Below the pieces are notes generated by a model. That model was not told the DNA's origin. It was given only the letters and a program-made list of their open reading frames with translations, and did not search any database. A DNA stretch of 64,000 nt from Tunturibacter empetritectus (GTDB taxonomy: Bacteria > Acidobacteriota > Terriglobia > Terriglobales > Acidobacteriaceae). The DNA is taken from assembly GCF_040358985.1 (NCBI RefSeq), contig NZ_CP132932.1:4650001-4714000 (forward strand), given 5' to 3'. The translations under genes and the position numbers were made by a program. Of this stretch, positions 50,337 through 59,684 are shown in pieces (position 1 is the first letter of the stretch; the number at the start of each line of letters is the position of its first letter).

Positions 50337-51206
50337 TTGAGCGACGCGGGGCTGTACGAGAATCCACTGGTGCCGAATAAGAAGCTGCTGCAGATGTACA
50401 GCGTGATGGCCGACGCGAGAGCTCTCGACGAGCACATCGCCGGATTGCAGAAAAGCGTGAAGGCGCGACGGCGGCTGGCTTCTACACGCGGGGAGGAGGC
50501 CTGCCGAGTGGGAACTGCGCTCGAGTTACTGCCGGGCGATCTGGTGAGCGACTCACAACCGGGCGTGGTGATGGATCTGATCTCGGGCGCGCAGTCGAAG
50601 ACGCAGATCGATTCCCTGCTGGGGCGAGTTGCAGAGTTTCATGAGGGCAAGATCGATGAAGCGAAGCTGGCCCGGGAGGGGGCGCTGGCGCGGGTTCTGC
50701 CCTGGGTGGAGAATGCTAGCGACCGGCTGCGCATGGCGATGGGTGCAGCGCTCTCGTTCAAGGCGCTGAAGCGTGGAAGCGTGATGGTCTCTTATGCTGG
50801 CTACTCGGAGCTGAGCAAGAGGGAGTGGCGGGAGACTATCGAGACCGCTGCAAAACTTGAGTTGCCGATGATCTTTGTCGTCTTACCACCCACTGGCAAA
50901 GGAAACGATGGAGTGAATCAGCTGAGTGCGAAGGTTCGCGGATGGGGGATACCCGGAATGCCGGTGGACGCGAACGATGCGGTGGCCCTGTATCGCGTGA
51001 CCCAGGAGTCCCTGGGGCGAATCCGGGGCGGCGGGGGTCCGGTTCTGATTGAATGCAAAGGATATCGGCTTCAGGGCACGCGGAACGACTCGGCCCACGA
51101 TCCGCTGGTGCAAATGCAGGGGTTTTTGCTGGGTCGCAAGGTCTGCACGAGGGCGTGGCTGAAGAGGGCCGGGGAGCGGCTCAGCCAAGCGTATTTCATG
51201 CACTGA
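50337..51206 (+). CDS. E1-alpha-like thiamine-diphosphate enzyme lacking the cofactor motifs
   Basis: 289 residues from a TTG at 50337 with GGAGGG 4 nt before. It follows the E1-alpha subunit of heterodimeric 2-oxo-acid dehydrogenases along its length: MYSVMADARALDEHIAG, TRGEEACRVGTAL, the middle helix TAAKLELPMIFVV, and GWGIPGMPVDANDAVALYRVT, PVLIECKGYRLQG. The thiamine motif, usually GDG with about 30 residues then NN, reads YAGYSEL and LPPT. Cofactor binding is probably lost. No E1-beta gene accompanies it. A regulatory or scaffold role at the AceE complex is a guess. Confidence 0.85.
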   Translation: MSDAGLYENPLVPNKKLLQMYSVMADARALDEHIAGLQKSVKARRRLASTRGEEACRVGTALELLPGDLVSDSQPGVVMDLISGAQSKTQIDSLLGRVAEFHEGKIDEAKLAREGALARVLPWVENASDRLRMAMGAALSFKALKRGSVMVSYAGYSELSKREWRETIETAAKLELPMIFVVLPPTGKGNDGVNQLSAKVRGWGIPGMPVDANDAVALYRVTQESLGRIRGGGGPVLIECKGYRLQGTRNDSAHDPLVQMQGFLLGRKVCTRAWLKRAGERLSQAYFMH

Positions 51207-51333
51207 ACGGCATCTCCCTCTAACTGAACTCGCAACAACGATCTACGGCTGGGTTATCGTAAATTCCAAATGAATTAGGGAAAGCCAGATAGGGTAAGCC
51301 AAAGATATTGTTGCCGTATTTCATGCACTGAAC
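51190..51333. repeat. 19-bp direct repeat at the end of the E1-alpha-like gene
   Basis: CGTATTTCATGCACTGAAC occurs exactly at 51190-51208, over the last codons and stop of the gene, and again at 51315-51333 in the intergenic space. Confidence 0.8.
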
Positions 51334-51429
51334 AAGGACTTTCCCCCGTCATCAGTTGGTAACTTCGGACGAACCGCTGTCGGCAGTTACACTGGTATCG
51401 GCGTTTCAAAGCCCCAGATTGAGGTGTGA

Positions 51430-53397
51430 GTGCGGACCAGAGTTTCTCTTTGTTTTGCTGCACTGAGTTTATGTGCCGCATCAACAGCGATCGCGCAGAC
51501 GCCAGCGCTCCCTCCCGCTCCGCCACCGCCAGCCTCTGACTCAGCCCCGGCGCCTGCTCCAGACGGAACAACGAACGGAATTCCGCCTTACGCAGTGCAG
51601 CAACAGCCGCCAGCGTCCTCGACAACTCCTGCAAATCCCACACCCCCTGCAACTCCTCCTGTGTCCAACCCTTCGCTGGCCCCTCCGACGCCGACAGGCC
51701 AGCCGGTCGTGCCTCCGGAGCAGACGAGCCGGGAGAGACCGTTTATCGGTTACCCCGGCTATGCTCCTGATGATCTGAAGCCACCGCCGGATCGCCTTGG
51801 ATCGACTTACATTCCGGACGATAGCTGGGTGTATCCGGCGATCACACGGCTCTACTCGATGGGCTTCGTCAACACGATGTTTCTCGGAATGCGCCCCTAC
51901 ACGCGTCGCAGCATTCTGCATATGCTGCAGGACTCGCAGGGCGACATCGTCAACAGCGGAAACGAAGAGGCACAGTCGATCCTCGCAAAGCTGGAGAACG
52001 AGATCAGCGAGGAGGATCCAGACGGCGGCCTGATTGAGCGCGGGGTTGTGTACGGGCTGGCCTCCTCCTATACGCGCCTGTTGGGAATCAGCGGACCGAT
52101 TCTGCGGGACAGCTACCATCTTGGCCAGACATTCAACAACGACTACGGACGCCCCTACCAGAGCGGCTTCAACAGCGTCGTGGGTGCCTCGGGACTCGGA
52201 GAGTGGGGGCCGCTTTCGCTCTATATTCGCGGTGAATATCAACACGCCCCTTCGGCTGACGGGTACTCTCTCGATCTGGCTCAGCTTTTGTCTACGGTCG
52301 ACCTGATCATTCCTTATCCGGGGCCTCAGGCCACGATCCCCCTGGGACCTCTTTCTGCGCAGAACCCGTTTCGGCTGGTTGAGGCGTACGCCTCGGTTCA
52401 CGTGCTGGGCCATGAGATCTCCGGCGGCAAGAGCGATGCATGGCTGGGACCAGCGGCAGGCAGTTCGATGGCATGGTCCAACAATGCGGAGAATATCTAC
52501 TCGTTTCGCATCAACCGAGTTGAACCCCTGTATATTCCGTTCGTGTCAAAGCTACTGGGGCCGCTTCGTTATGACTTCTTCTACGGCGACCTGAAGGGGC
52601 ATAACGTTCCGCGTGACCCCTGGGTGCACGCAGAGATGTTCTCTTTCCGGCCGACAGAAAACTTCGAGTTTGGATTTGAGCGAACAATCATCTTCGGTGG
52701 TAAAGGTCACTCGCCGGTAACACTGCACACCTTTCTGCGCGGCTTCTTCGATCCGAATGATACGTCCGCGTCTGAAAAAGCAGGCCGTAACGATCCCGGA
52801 GCGCGGTACAGCGACTTCAGCGCCTCGTACCGGCTTCCCCTCCTTCGCAAATATGTAACCTTCGTGGTGGACTCTATCTCGCACGACGATGTAACGCCAA
52901 TCAGCGCGCCTCGCCGTGCGTCGTATAGAACTGGGCTATATCTGTCACAGATTCCAGGAGTCAAAGGCCTCGATCTTCGAGTGGAGGCGGTATCTACGGA
53001 CCCGGGCGTCTCGGTGGCTCACTCAGGACAGCTCGCTTATTGGGAGACCGTCCAGAAGCAGGGCTATACGAATAACGGATTCATTATGGGGGACTGGATC
53101 GGTCGCGAGGCCAAGGGCGGCCAGGCGTGGCTGACCTATCATCTTTCGGGTAACGAGTGGATTCAGCTGGAGTATCTGAACAAGAAGACGCCTGCGAACT
53201 TCATCCCCGGCGGCACAACGCAAAACCAGTTCATGGCGAGCGTTGTGAAGCGACTGGGAAAAGACGTCGAGCTAAACGCCTGGGTTCAGTACGAGGGCTG
53301 GAAGGCTCCGGTTTACAAGTCGGGACTGCAGAAGGATACTTCGACGGCGGTACAGCTGACCTGGTATCCGAAGTTACGGAATGGGTCTTTTCACTAG
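51430..53397 (+). CDS. capsule assembly Wzi-family outer membrane protein
   Basis: 655 residues from a GTG at 51430. A signal peptide (residues 1-22, ending AIAQ) is followed by a Pro/Ala/Thr-rich linker of about 85 residues, then the Wzi-like region: GSTYIPDDSWVYPAITRLYSMG, MRPYTRRSILHML, and many amphipathic beta strands ending in LTWYPKLRNGSFH. In E. coli Wzi is a barrel that tethers capsule to the cell surface. It opens the polysaccharide block. A chain of hairpins separates it from the Wzc-like gene. Confidence 0.9.
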   Translation: MRTRVSLCFAALSLCAASTAIAQTPALPPAPPPPASDSAPAPAPDGTTNGIPPYAVQQQPPASSTTPANPTPPATPPVSNPSLAPPTPTGQPVVPPEQTSRERPFIGYPGYAPDDLKPPPDRLGSTYIPDDSWVYPAITRLYSMGFVNTMFLGMRPYTRRSILHMLQDSQGDIVNSGNEEAQSILAKLENEISEEDPDGGLIERGVVYGLASSYTRLLGISGPILRDSYHLGQTFNNDYGRPYQSGFNSVVGASGLGEWGPLSLYIRGEYQHAPSADGYSLDLAQLLSTVDLIIPYPGPQATIPLGPLSAQNPFRLVEAYASVHVLGHEISGGKSDAWLGPAAGSSMAWSNNAENIYSFRINRVEPLYIPFVSKLLGPLRYDFFYGDLKGHNVPRDPWVHAEMFSFRPTENFEFGFERTIIFGGKGHSPVTLHTFLRGFFDPNDTSASEKAGRNDPGARYSDFSASYRLPLLRKYVTFVVDSISHDDVTPISAPRRASYRTGLYLSQIPGVKGLDLRVEAVSTDPGVSVAHSGQLAYWETVQKQGYTNNGFIMGDWIGREAKGGQAWLTYHLSGNEWIQLEYLNKKTPANFIPGGTTQNQFMASVVKRLGKDVELNAWVQYEGWKAPVYKSGLQKDTSTAVQLTWYPKLRNGSFH

Positions 53398-53738
53398 CCG
53401 GCTGCCTGCTATCACGACCCGGCTCTCGCGAAGCGACTCACGCTTTCGAGAGCAAAGCCTCCCACGGAGGAGACTCAGGAAAGCGGCGGCTCCTGTGGCG
53501 AAAATCTTTCGGTTCGGTCACGCCTTTCCATGGGATGGAAGACCCGCTCGTAAAAGATTTGCAGTATCAGTTTCTATCGATTGCTCAACATTTGATTAGG
53601 TCATAGCTCCTGGTCGAGAATATGCGGGATCGGATTGTAACCGGCCATTACAGGATCAGGTAACACTTTTGGACCATTAGGAGCCTGATGCTCATCTAAT
53701 ACTGCTTCCATCGGGGCCGCTCGGGTAGACTAGAGGGA
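53398..53738. other. 341-bp intergenic region with a series of hairpins
   Basis: Separates the Wzi and Wzc-like genes. Nested or adjacent complementary arms: GCTCTCG...CGAGAGC (53422-53453), CCTCC-CAC-GGAGG, CAGGA...TCCTG, GGCG...CGCC and TTCCAT-GGG-ATGGAA. CCACGGAGGA can instead pair with TCCTGTGG, giving two alternative folds. It may be a structured 5' leader, or only a 3' terminator set for wzi. No gene is evident. Confidence 0.5.
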
Positions 53739-55997
53739 ATGGGTTCTAAAAATACGCAGCCGCCGCATGTAGGTGTTCCGGAGACGAACCAGGCAGGGTT
53801 CAGTACGACGGTTACAGATACTACGCTTTCAGAAGCTCTGATTGTGCTGCGGAAACGCAAGCTGGTCCTGATTATTGCTGTCCTGCTGGGCCTGGCATAC
53901 GGGATTTACAAGGCTGAGTCGCAGCCTAAGCTCTATGAGGCCTACGGACGGATTCAGGTGCGTTCGGGCTCGTCGAACGAATACCGGGTCAGTGCGGCCA
54001 CGACCTACGGCGGCGATCCCGGCACAAAGCTTTTGAGCGAGATTGAGATTATCAAGAGCGATTCGCTGATGCTGAGCGTGTGCCGCGAGATGGACCTGGC
54101 CAACAACGCTGACTTTCTGGAGCAGAAAAGCCGCCCGGAGCCGCGAGCGACTCTGGAGGATGGCGAAACCAGGCAGGATACGGTTCATCGCCTTCAGAGC
54201 AATCTTCACATCACGATCGTCGCAAAGACCGACATTATCCGCATCAGCTACAGCAGCCTGAACGCGAAGCTGTCAGCAGACATCGTCAACAAGGTCATCT
54301 CGGACTACGTTCAGCGAAGCTATCAGGTCCGATACGAATCATCGCAGCGCGCCTCTGTCTGGCTCTCAGGCACGCTCGAAGGCCTGAAGCAGGAGGTAGA
54401 GGCGTCGCAGGAACAGATGATGGACATGCAGCGCCGCCTTGGCATCCTTGGATTTGACCCAAACCACAATCAGATCAGCGCATCGATCGATGACCTAGCC
54501 AAAGCGGCCGGCGGGGCGAAGCTGGCCCGCATCATCGCCGAAGCACGCTACCGCGTCGTAAGCGGAATGGACCCGAATACGATGGAAGGTACCATCGAGC
54601 TGACTCCCGGAACGGCGCCTGGAGAACTTACGCAACTGCGCTCTCAGCTGGCGGCGACGAAAGCGAACTACGCCACGATGGAGTCTTCGCTGGGCCCCAA
54701 TCATCCCCAGTCGAAAGCGCTAAAGGCTACAATCGATGAGTACACCAAAGAGATCGATGCAGAGCAAAACCGTCTAATCGTTCAGGCGAAGCAGTTTTAT
54801 GTGGTCGCAAAGGCGAATGAAGACCAAACGACCGCAGCGCTTGAGACTGAGAAGACCGACGCTTACAAGCTGCGGGATCAACTGGTGGAGTACACCCTGC
54901 GGCAACGGGAGTATGAAGCCAACCGAACCCTGTATGACAGCCTGAAATCCCGGTTGCGAACGGCCAGCGTTCAGTCGGGGCTTGAGTCTCTGGATGTCGA
55001 TGTGGTGGACCAGGCGCTGCCTCCGGCGGAGCCCGTGCTACGACCTCAATCGACGGTGATCATAACGGCTCTGGTCTTTGCCCTTCTGGCGGGAATTGTG
55101 GTGGCCTTCCTGATGGAGAGCCTGGATACCGGACTGCGCAGCATTGCGGAGATCGAAAGCATTACGGAGTTGCCGTCGCTGGCGATCATTCCGCGAGCGC
55201 GCAGGTCATCGGTCGATCAGGCCGCGACGTTGAGCACAGCGCAACGCAACGTCGGAATCCTGACCCAGCCGAAGTCGCAGTTTGCGGAGGCGTTCCGCTC
55301 CTTGCGTACGTCTCTGCTGCTTTCTAGTACCGGACAGCCGCCGAAGTTCATTGTGCTGACCAGCGCAACGCCGTCGGAAGGAAAGACGACTGCTGCGAGC
55401 AATCTCGCTGCGATTCTGGCGCAACGGGATACGCGGGTTCTGCTGATCGATGGAGACCTTCGACGACCCAATATTCATCATCGGTTCGGCTTGAACGGAA
55501 AGATCGGTCTGACTACGGTGCTAACCGGAGCGACCAAGCTGGAGGAGACGGTACAGAGGGTGCCTGAGGTTCCAAATCTGGACATTCTACCGAGTGGGCC
55601 GGTTCCACCATTTCCTACCGAAATGTTGAGTTCGGGAGCGATGGAGACCATCCTCAAACGCTGTGGAGAGCTATACGACTACATCGTGATCGATTCGCCT
55701 CCGATCCTGTCGGTGACCGACGGCGTGATTCTGGCGCGGCAGGCGGATGCGGTAGTGCTGGTCGTGCGGCATGGGAAGTCGAGCAAGCATGTGGTGCGCC
55801 GGGCCAGGGATCTGCTGCTCCGCTCGGGCGCGGCCATCACCGGAATTGTGCTGAATGCAGTTGACCTGAACTCGCCGGAGTACTACGGCTACTACGGCTA
55901 CTCGGGCTATTCCTACTCCAGTGTGGACTCCGACAGTTGGGAGTCGCAGACGGCTGCCGAAGGGGATCACACCAACGCCGGGGAGACGAAGCGATGA
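53739..55997 (+). CDS. Wzc-like polysaccharide copolymerase and tyrosine autokinase
   Basis: 752 residues. Two helices bracket a large periplasmic Wzz domain: first about residues 45-60 (LVLIIAVLLGLAYGI), second about 445-465 (TVIITALVFALLAGIVVAFL). The C-terminal BY-kinase has Walker A in ATPSEGKTTAASN (residues 543-555), VLLIDGDLRRP and YIVIDSPPI. The C-terminus holds the Tyr cluster YYGYYGYSGYSYS, the site of autophosphorylation in this family. It controls chain length and export of exopolysaccharide with the Wza-type channel, whose gene overlaps as ATGA. Confidence 0.95.
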   Translation: MGSKNTQPPHVGVPETNQAGFSTTVTDTTLSEALIVLRKRKLVLIIAVLLGLAYGIYKAESQPKLYEAYGRIQVRSGSSNEYRVSAATTYGGDPGTKLLSEIEIIKSDSLMLSVCREMDLANNADFLEQKSRPEPRATLEDGETRQDTVHRLQSNLHITIVAKTDIIRISYSSLNAKLSADIVNKVISDYVQRSYQVRYESSQRASVWLSGTLEGLKQEVEASQEQMMDMQRRLGILGFDPNHNQISASIDDLAKAAGGAKLARIIAEARYRVVSGMDPNTMEGTIELTPGTAPGELTQLRSQLAATKANYATMESSLGPNHPQSKALKATIDEYTKEIDAEQNRLIVQAKQFYVVAKANEDQTTAALETEKTDAYKLRDQLVEYTLRQREYEANRTLYDSLKSRLRTASVQSGLESLDVDVVDQALPPAEPVLRPQSTVIITALVFALLAGIVVAFLMESLDTGLRSIAEIESITELPSLAIIPRARRSSVDQAATLSTAQRNVGILTQPKSQFAEAFRSLRTSLLLSSTGQPPKFIVLTSATPSEGKTTAASNLAAILAQRDTRVLLIDGDLRRPNIHHRFGLNGKIGLTTVLTGATKLEETVQRVPEVPNLDILPSGPVPPFPTEMLSSGAMETILKRCGELYDYIVIDSPPILSVTDGVILARQADAVVLVVRHGKSSKHVVRRARDLLLRSGAAITGIVLNAVDLNSPEYYGYYGYSGYSYSSVDSDSWESQTAAEGDHTNAGETKR

Positions 55998-57052
55998 GAC
56001 AGAAGCGGGAAGGTCTCCGGACAGAAGCCGAGAAACACGTAAATCGAATTGACCGTCGAAAGATCTGGCTTACTTCAACAGTTTTTCTTCTGATGGCACT
56101 CTGCGGCCGCTTCGCAGAGGCGCAGTTCAGCGGACCTGGGCTCGGGATCACCACCGAGATCAATCCCCCCATTACGATCACCACCGATCCTGCAATTCTG
56201 TTCCCAGCAGGCCGTGACCCCTATCTCGGGATTGGCGACGTGCTCTCCATTCGTGTATTCGAAAACCAGGACTATGCCCCGACCGCACGGATCGGTCTTG
56301 ACGGCACCGTTCAGCTGCCCCTGATTGGAAATGTGTTGCTGAACGACCTTACCATTCATCAGGCTCAGGATCTGATCGCGCAGAAGCTGATGGCGGCTGG
56401 CATGTTTCGCGATCCACAGGTGTCGATTCTGATTACGGAGTCTCCTAATCAGGTCGTTACACTCATGGGCGAAGTACACGGAATCGTGCCGGTGGTTGGC
56501 CAGCGCCGCCTGTTTGATGTACTGGCAGGTGGTGGCGGAACTGGCGGAGGAGGAAGCGGAGGAGGACTGCCACCGACCGCAAGCCACATCATCACGATCA
56601 ATCGTTACGGCGCAGCCGAGCCGATCGTCATTGACCTTGGCACCGATCCCTCGAAGAGCGCGCTGATCAACATCCCAGTCTTTCCGCGCGACACGATTAT
56701 CGTTCCACGGGTTGGCGTGGTCTATCTGCTGGGCGCCTTCAAGACCCAGGGTGCGATCCCGCTACCGCCAAACTCTCCTCTGACGCTGATGAAGGTGGCA
56801 GCCCTTGCAGGCGGCCCAGGCTTCGAAGGCAAATTCAACGACCTCAGAATTATTCGTACGACAGGCACCACCCGACAGGTGGTTCGCGTCAATATCGCCA
56901 AGGTGATCAACGGTAAGATTCCAGACCCTGTTCTGCAGGCCGAAGACATCGTATTCCTGCCGACCGATTCCATGAAGGCAGTCCTCAAGAACGGCGGTAT
57001 CTCTACTCTGTTAGCGATTGTTTCGGTTTTGATTTTTGCCATTCAACAGTAG
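55994..57052 (+). CDS. polysaccharide export outer membrane protein (Wza-like)
   Basis: 352 residues from the ATG at 55994, overlapping the kinase stop (ATGA); a GTG frame from 55937 is not needed. Signal-peptide-like helix (IWLTSTVFLLMALCG, about residues 25-40), then the poly-saccharide export domain (DPYLGIGDVLSIRVFENQDYAP, VQLPLIGNVLLNDLTIHQAQDLI) and SLBB-type repeats (VPVVGQRRLFDVLAGGGG, PRVGVVYLLGAFKTQGAIPL). A C-terminal helix (LLAIVSVLIFAIQQ) may span a membrane. It forms the channel for the Wzc-like exporter. Confidence 0.95.
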   Translation: MRQKREGLRTEAEKHVNRIDRRKIWLTSTVFLLMALCGRFAEAQFSGPGLGITTEINPPITITTDPAILFPAGRDPYLGIGDVLSIRVFENQDYAPTARIGLDGTVQLPLIGNVLLNDLTIHQAQDLIAQKLMAAGMFRDPQVSILITESPNQVVTLMGEVHGIVPVVGQRRLFDVLAGGGGTGGGGSGGGLPPTASHIITINRYGAAEPIVIDLGTDPSKSALINIPVFPRDTIIVPRVGVVYLLGAFKTQGAIPLPPNSPLTLMKVAALAGGPGFEGKFNDLRIIRTTGTTRQVVRVNIAKVINGKIPDPVLQAEDIVFLPTDSMKAVLKNGGISTLLAIVSVLIFAIQQ

Positions 57053-57095
57053 TCACGGACGCATCGACCGGGCTTCGCCTGAGAACCTAAAAGAT

Positions 57096-58346
57096 ATGGT
57101 TTTACCGTCGAACGTTGGCAAAGACTTGAAGAAGAGAGTAAGGCTGGCCTATCTGGTGAGCCATCCTATCCAGTACCAGGCTCCACTGTTGCGCCGCATC
57201 GCGCAGGAGCCAGACATTGACCTGACTGTCTTCTTCGGCTCGGATTTTTCTGTCCGCAGCTATCAGGACGAAGGCTTCGGTGTGGACGTGAAGTGGGACG
57301 TGCCGCTGCTCGACGGATACCGCCACAAATTTCTGCCCGTGATCCGCGACGATGGAACGCAGACGGTGACGACCCCGCTGAACTACGGTATCTACAGCGA
57401 ACTTCGCGGTCGCAATGGAGAACCTGGCTACGATCTGCTGTGGACCCACGGCTACAACATGGTGAATGCGCTGCACGGAATGGTGGCTGCGAAGGCGTTG
57501 GGAATTCCCGTGCTGGTGCGCGCCGACATGTGGCTGCGAGACCGTCCACGAAGCGGCCCGAAGCTTCTTTTCAAGAGCCTCTTCTTTCAGTTTCTGAAAC
57601 ACATGGTGGATGGAGTTCTACCTGCCGGCACGTTGAATACCGAGTACTGGCAGCACTATCTGGGCGACGACGTGCCGCGTTTTCTGATGCCATATGCCGT
57701 GGACAATAATTACTTCCAGCGACGATGCCAGGAAGCAGCTGCGACCCGCGAGGCCTTCCGAAGAGAGCTTGGCCTGGATGCCGGCAGACCAGTCATCCTG
57801 TTCGCCTCCAAACTACAGCAGCGCAAACACTGCTCCGATCTGGTCGACGCCTATGTGAGGCTGATCAACCGCGAGAGCGACCAGCCACGCCCGTACCTGC
57901 TGATCGTCGGCGACGGCGAGGAGCGAGCCGCGCTCGAAGAACAGGCCAGATCGCGCGGGCTGGCTGACGTTCGATTCTGTGGATTTCGCAATCAATCGGA
58001 GCTGCCGAGGTTCTTCGATCTCGCAACCGTATTTGTGCTGCCCGCCCGCCATGAGCCGTGGGGATTGGTGGTGAATGAGGTGATGAACGCTGGACGTGCG
58101 GTCATTCTGTCCGACGATATCGGCTGTCAGCCCGATCTGGTAACGAATGGAGTGGAAGGGTATGTCTTCCCCGTGCGCAATGTGAATGCGCTCGCCGAGG
58201 CGCTGCAACGCGTGTTGGCGACACCGGAGACCGCGACGCAGATGGGTCAGCGCGCCCTCGACAGAATCAATGCCTGGAGCTTTGAAGAGGACATTCAGGC
58301 GCTGCGCCAGGCCATCGCGCAACTGACGCGAAAGATCATCGCCTAG
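57096..58346 (+). CDS. glycosyltransferase family 4 protein, tandem paralogue 1
   Basis: 416 residues from the ATG at 57096; a TTG at 57036 inside the previous gene is less likely, since the paralogue starts at the equivalent place. GT-B fold: N-terminal AYLVSHPIQYQAPLLRRIA and C-terminal donor-binding domain ILFASKLQQRKHCSDLVDA, YLLIVGDGEER, FCGFRNQSELPRFF, then EPWGLVVNEVMNAG, the EX7E motif. It would add a sugar from a nucleotide-sugar donor to a polysaccharide precursor. The next gene is a close copy. Confidence 0.92.
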   Translation: MVLPSNVGKDLKKRVRLAYLVSHPIQYQAPLLRRIAQEPDIDLTVFFGSDFSVRSYQDEGFGVDVKWDVPLLDGYRHKFLPVIRDDGTQTVTTPLNYGIYSELRGRNGEPGYDLLWTHGYNMVNALHGMVAAKALGIPVLVRADMWLRDRPRSGPKLLFKSLFFQFLKHMVDGVLPAGTLNTEYWQHYLGDDVPRFLMPYAVDNNYFQRRCQEAAATREAFRRELGLDAGRPVILFASKLQQRKHCSDLVDAYVRLINRESDQPRPYLLIVGDGEERAALEEQARSRGLADVRFCGFRNQSELPRFFDLATVFVLPARHEPWGLVVNEVMNAGRAVILSDDIGCQPDLVTNGVEGYVFPVRNVNALAEALQRVLATPETATQMGQRALDRINAWSFEEDIQALRQAIAQLTRKIIA

Positions 58347-58360
58347 CGCAGTCCATTCTC

Positions 58361-59611
58361 ATGAGATCTCCTGACCAAAGCCGAGAGAACAATAAGAAGA
58401 AGGTGAAGGTCGCCTATCTGGTGAGCCATCCCATCCAGTACCAGGCTCCGTTGTTGCGGCGCATCGCGCAGGAGCCGGATATTGAACTGACCGTTTTCTT
58501 TGCATCGGACTTCTCGGTGCAGGAGTATGTCGATAAAGGATTCGGCGTGGACGTGAAGTGGGACGTGCCTCTGCTGGACGGCTATCGTTACGAATTCCTC
58601 CCGGCGATATGGGATAAGAGGAGAACCGGGCCGACGAGTCAGTTGAACTACGACATCTTTAGCCGGCTTCGAGGAAACAATGCAGCGCGGGGATTCGATT
58701 TGCTCTGGGTTCATGGCTACTCGACGTTGAACGCGCTGCAGGGAATGCTGGCATCCAAAGCACTTGGAATCCCGGTGCTGCTTCGTGCGGAGTCGCGACT
58801 TGGAAGGAAGCAGAGCGATGCTCTGAAACAGATAGTGAAGCACCTTTTTTTCGGCGGGTTGAAGCAACTCGTCGACGGCGTGCTGCCGATTGGGAGTTTG
58901 AACGCTGCCTACTGGCGTCACACTCTGGGCGAGGAACTCCCGCAGTTCCCGATGCCGTATGCGGTGGACAACAACTACTTTCAAAGTCGCAGCCGAGAGG
59001 CTGATCTGCGACGAGGCGATCTCTTGCGGGAGTTGAATCTTGACGCCTCCCGCCCCATCATTCTGTTTGCCTCAAAGCTGCAAAGACGGAAACGATGCGA
59101 AGATCTGCTCGAGGCTTATCTGAGTCTTTGCTCTGAAGTTGGAAGCGAGCCAGTTCCCTACCTCCTGATCGTGGGGGATGGCGAGGAACGGGCGGCGCTT
59201 GAGAGGCGTGCCTCCGAAAGCGACGCTGCTGGAGTTCGCTTTTGCGGGTTTCGCAATCAATCGGAGCTGCCGATTTTTTTTAGTCTCACTACAGTCTTTG
59301 TGCTGCCCTCGCAGGATGAGCCTTGGGGACTGATCGTGAATGAGGCGATGAACTCGGGGTGCTCCGTCATCCTCTCTGATGACGTGGGTTGTCAGCCTGA
59401 TCTGGTGAGCGATGGTGTCGAAGGATTTGTGTTTCCCGTCGGCGATGTAGACGCACTAAAGGAAGCGCTGCAACGAGTTCTTGAAAGCCCCGAGACAGCG
59501 AAGACCATGGGGCAGCGCGGCCTGAAGCGAATATCCGGGTGGAGTTATGAAGAGGATCTTATCGGTCTTCGACGAGCGATTGCGGCTGTGACAAGGAGGT
59601 TGTCGACGTGA
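58361..59611 (+). CDS. glycosyltransferase family 4 protein, tandem paralogue 2
   Basis: 416 residues, starting 15 bp after the stop of paralogue 1. By eye about two thirds identical to it, with long identical stretches (AYLVSHPIQYQAPLLRRIA, VDVKWDVPLLDGY, LMPYAVDNNYFQ versus PMPYAVDNNYFQ). The GT-B motifs are intact: VGDGEERAALE, CGFRNQSELP and EPWGLIVNEAMNSG. The middle, residues 75-150, differs most and may set acceptor choice. A recent tandem duplication is the simplest reading. Confidence 0.92.
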   Translation: MRSPDQSRENNKKKVKVAYLVSHPIQYQAPLLRRIAQEPDIELTVFFASDFSVQEYVDKGFGVDVKWDVPLLDGYRYEFLPAIWDKRRTGPTSQLNYDIFSRLRGNNAARGFDLLWVHGYSTLNALQGMLASKALGIPVLLRAESRLGRKQSDALKQIVKHLFFGGLKQLVDGVLPIGSLNAAYWRHTLGEELPQFPMPYAVDNNYFQSRSREADLRRGDLLRELNLDASRPIILFASKLQRRKRCEDLLEAYLSLCSEVGSEPVPYLLIVGDGEERAALERRASESDAAGVRFCGFRNQSELPIFFSLTTVFVLPSQDEPWGLIVNEAMNSGCSVILSDDVGCQPDLVSDGVEGFVFPVGDVDALKEALQRVLESPETAKTMGQRGLKRISGWSYEEDLIGLRRAIAAVTRRLST

Positions 59612-59684
59612 TTACAACTTTAGTGCGCCCATCATTTGAGGGCTATCTCTGCTGCTATGCTTAACAGTTGATAGTCGAAGAATT

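Noticed and set aside
53421..53480. Class-I cyclic-di-GMP riboswitch
   Set aside because: GCAAAGCC is present, but the preceding GGGCAAACC core and tetraloop helix are not; kept only as a general structured-leader finding.
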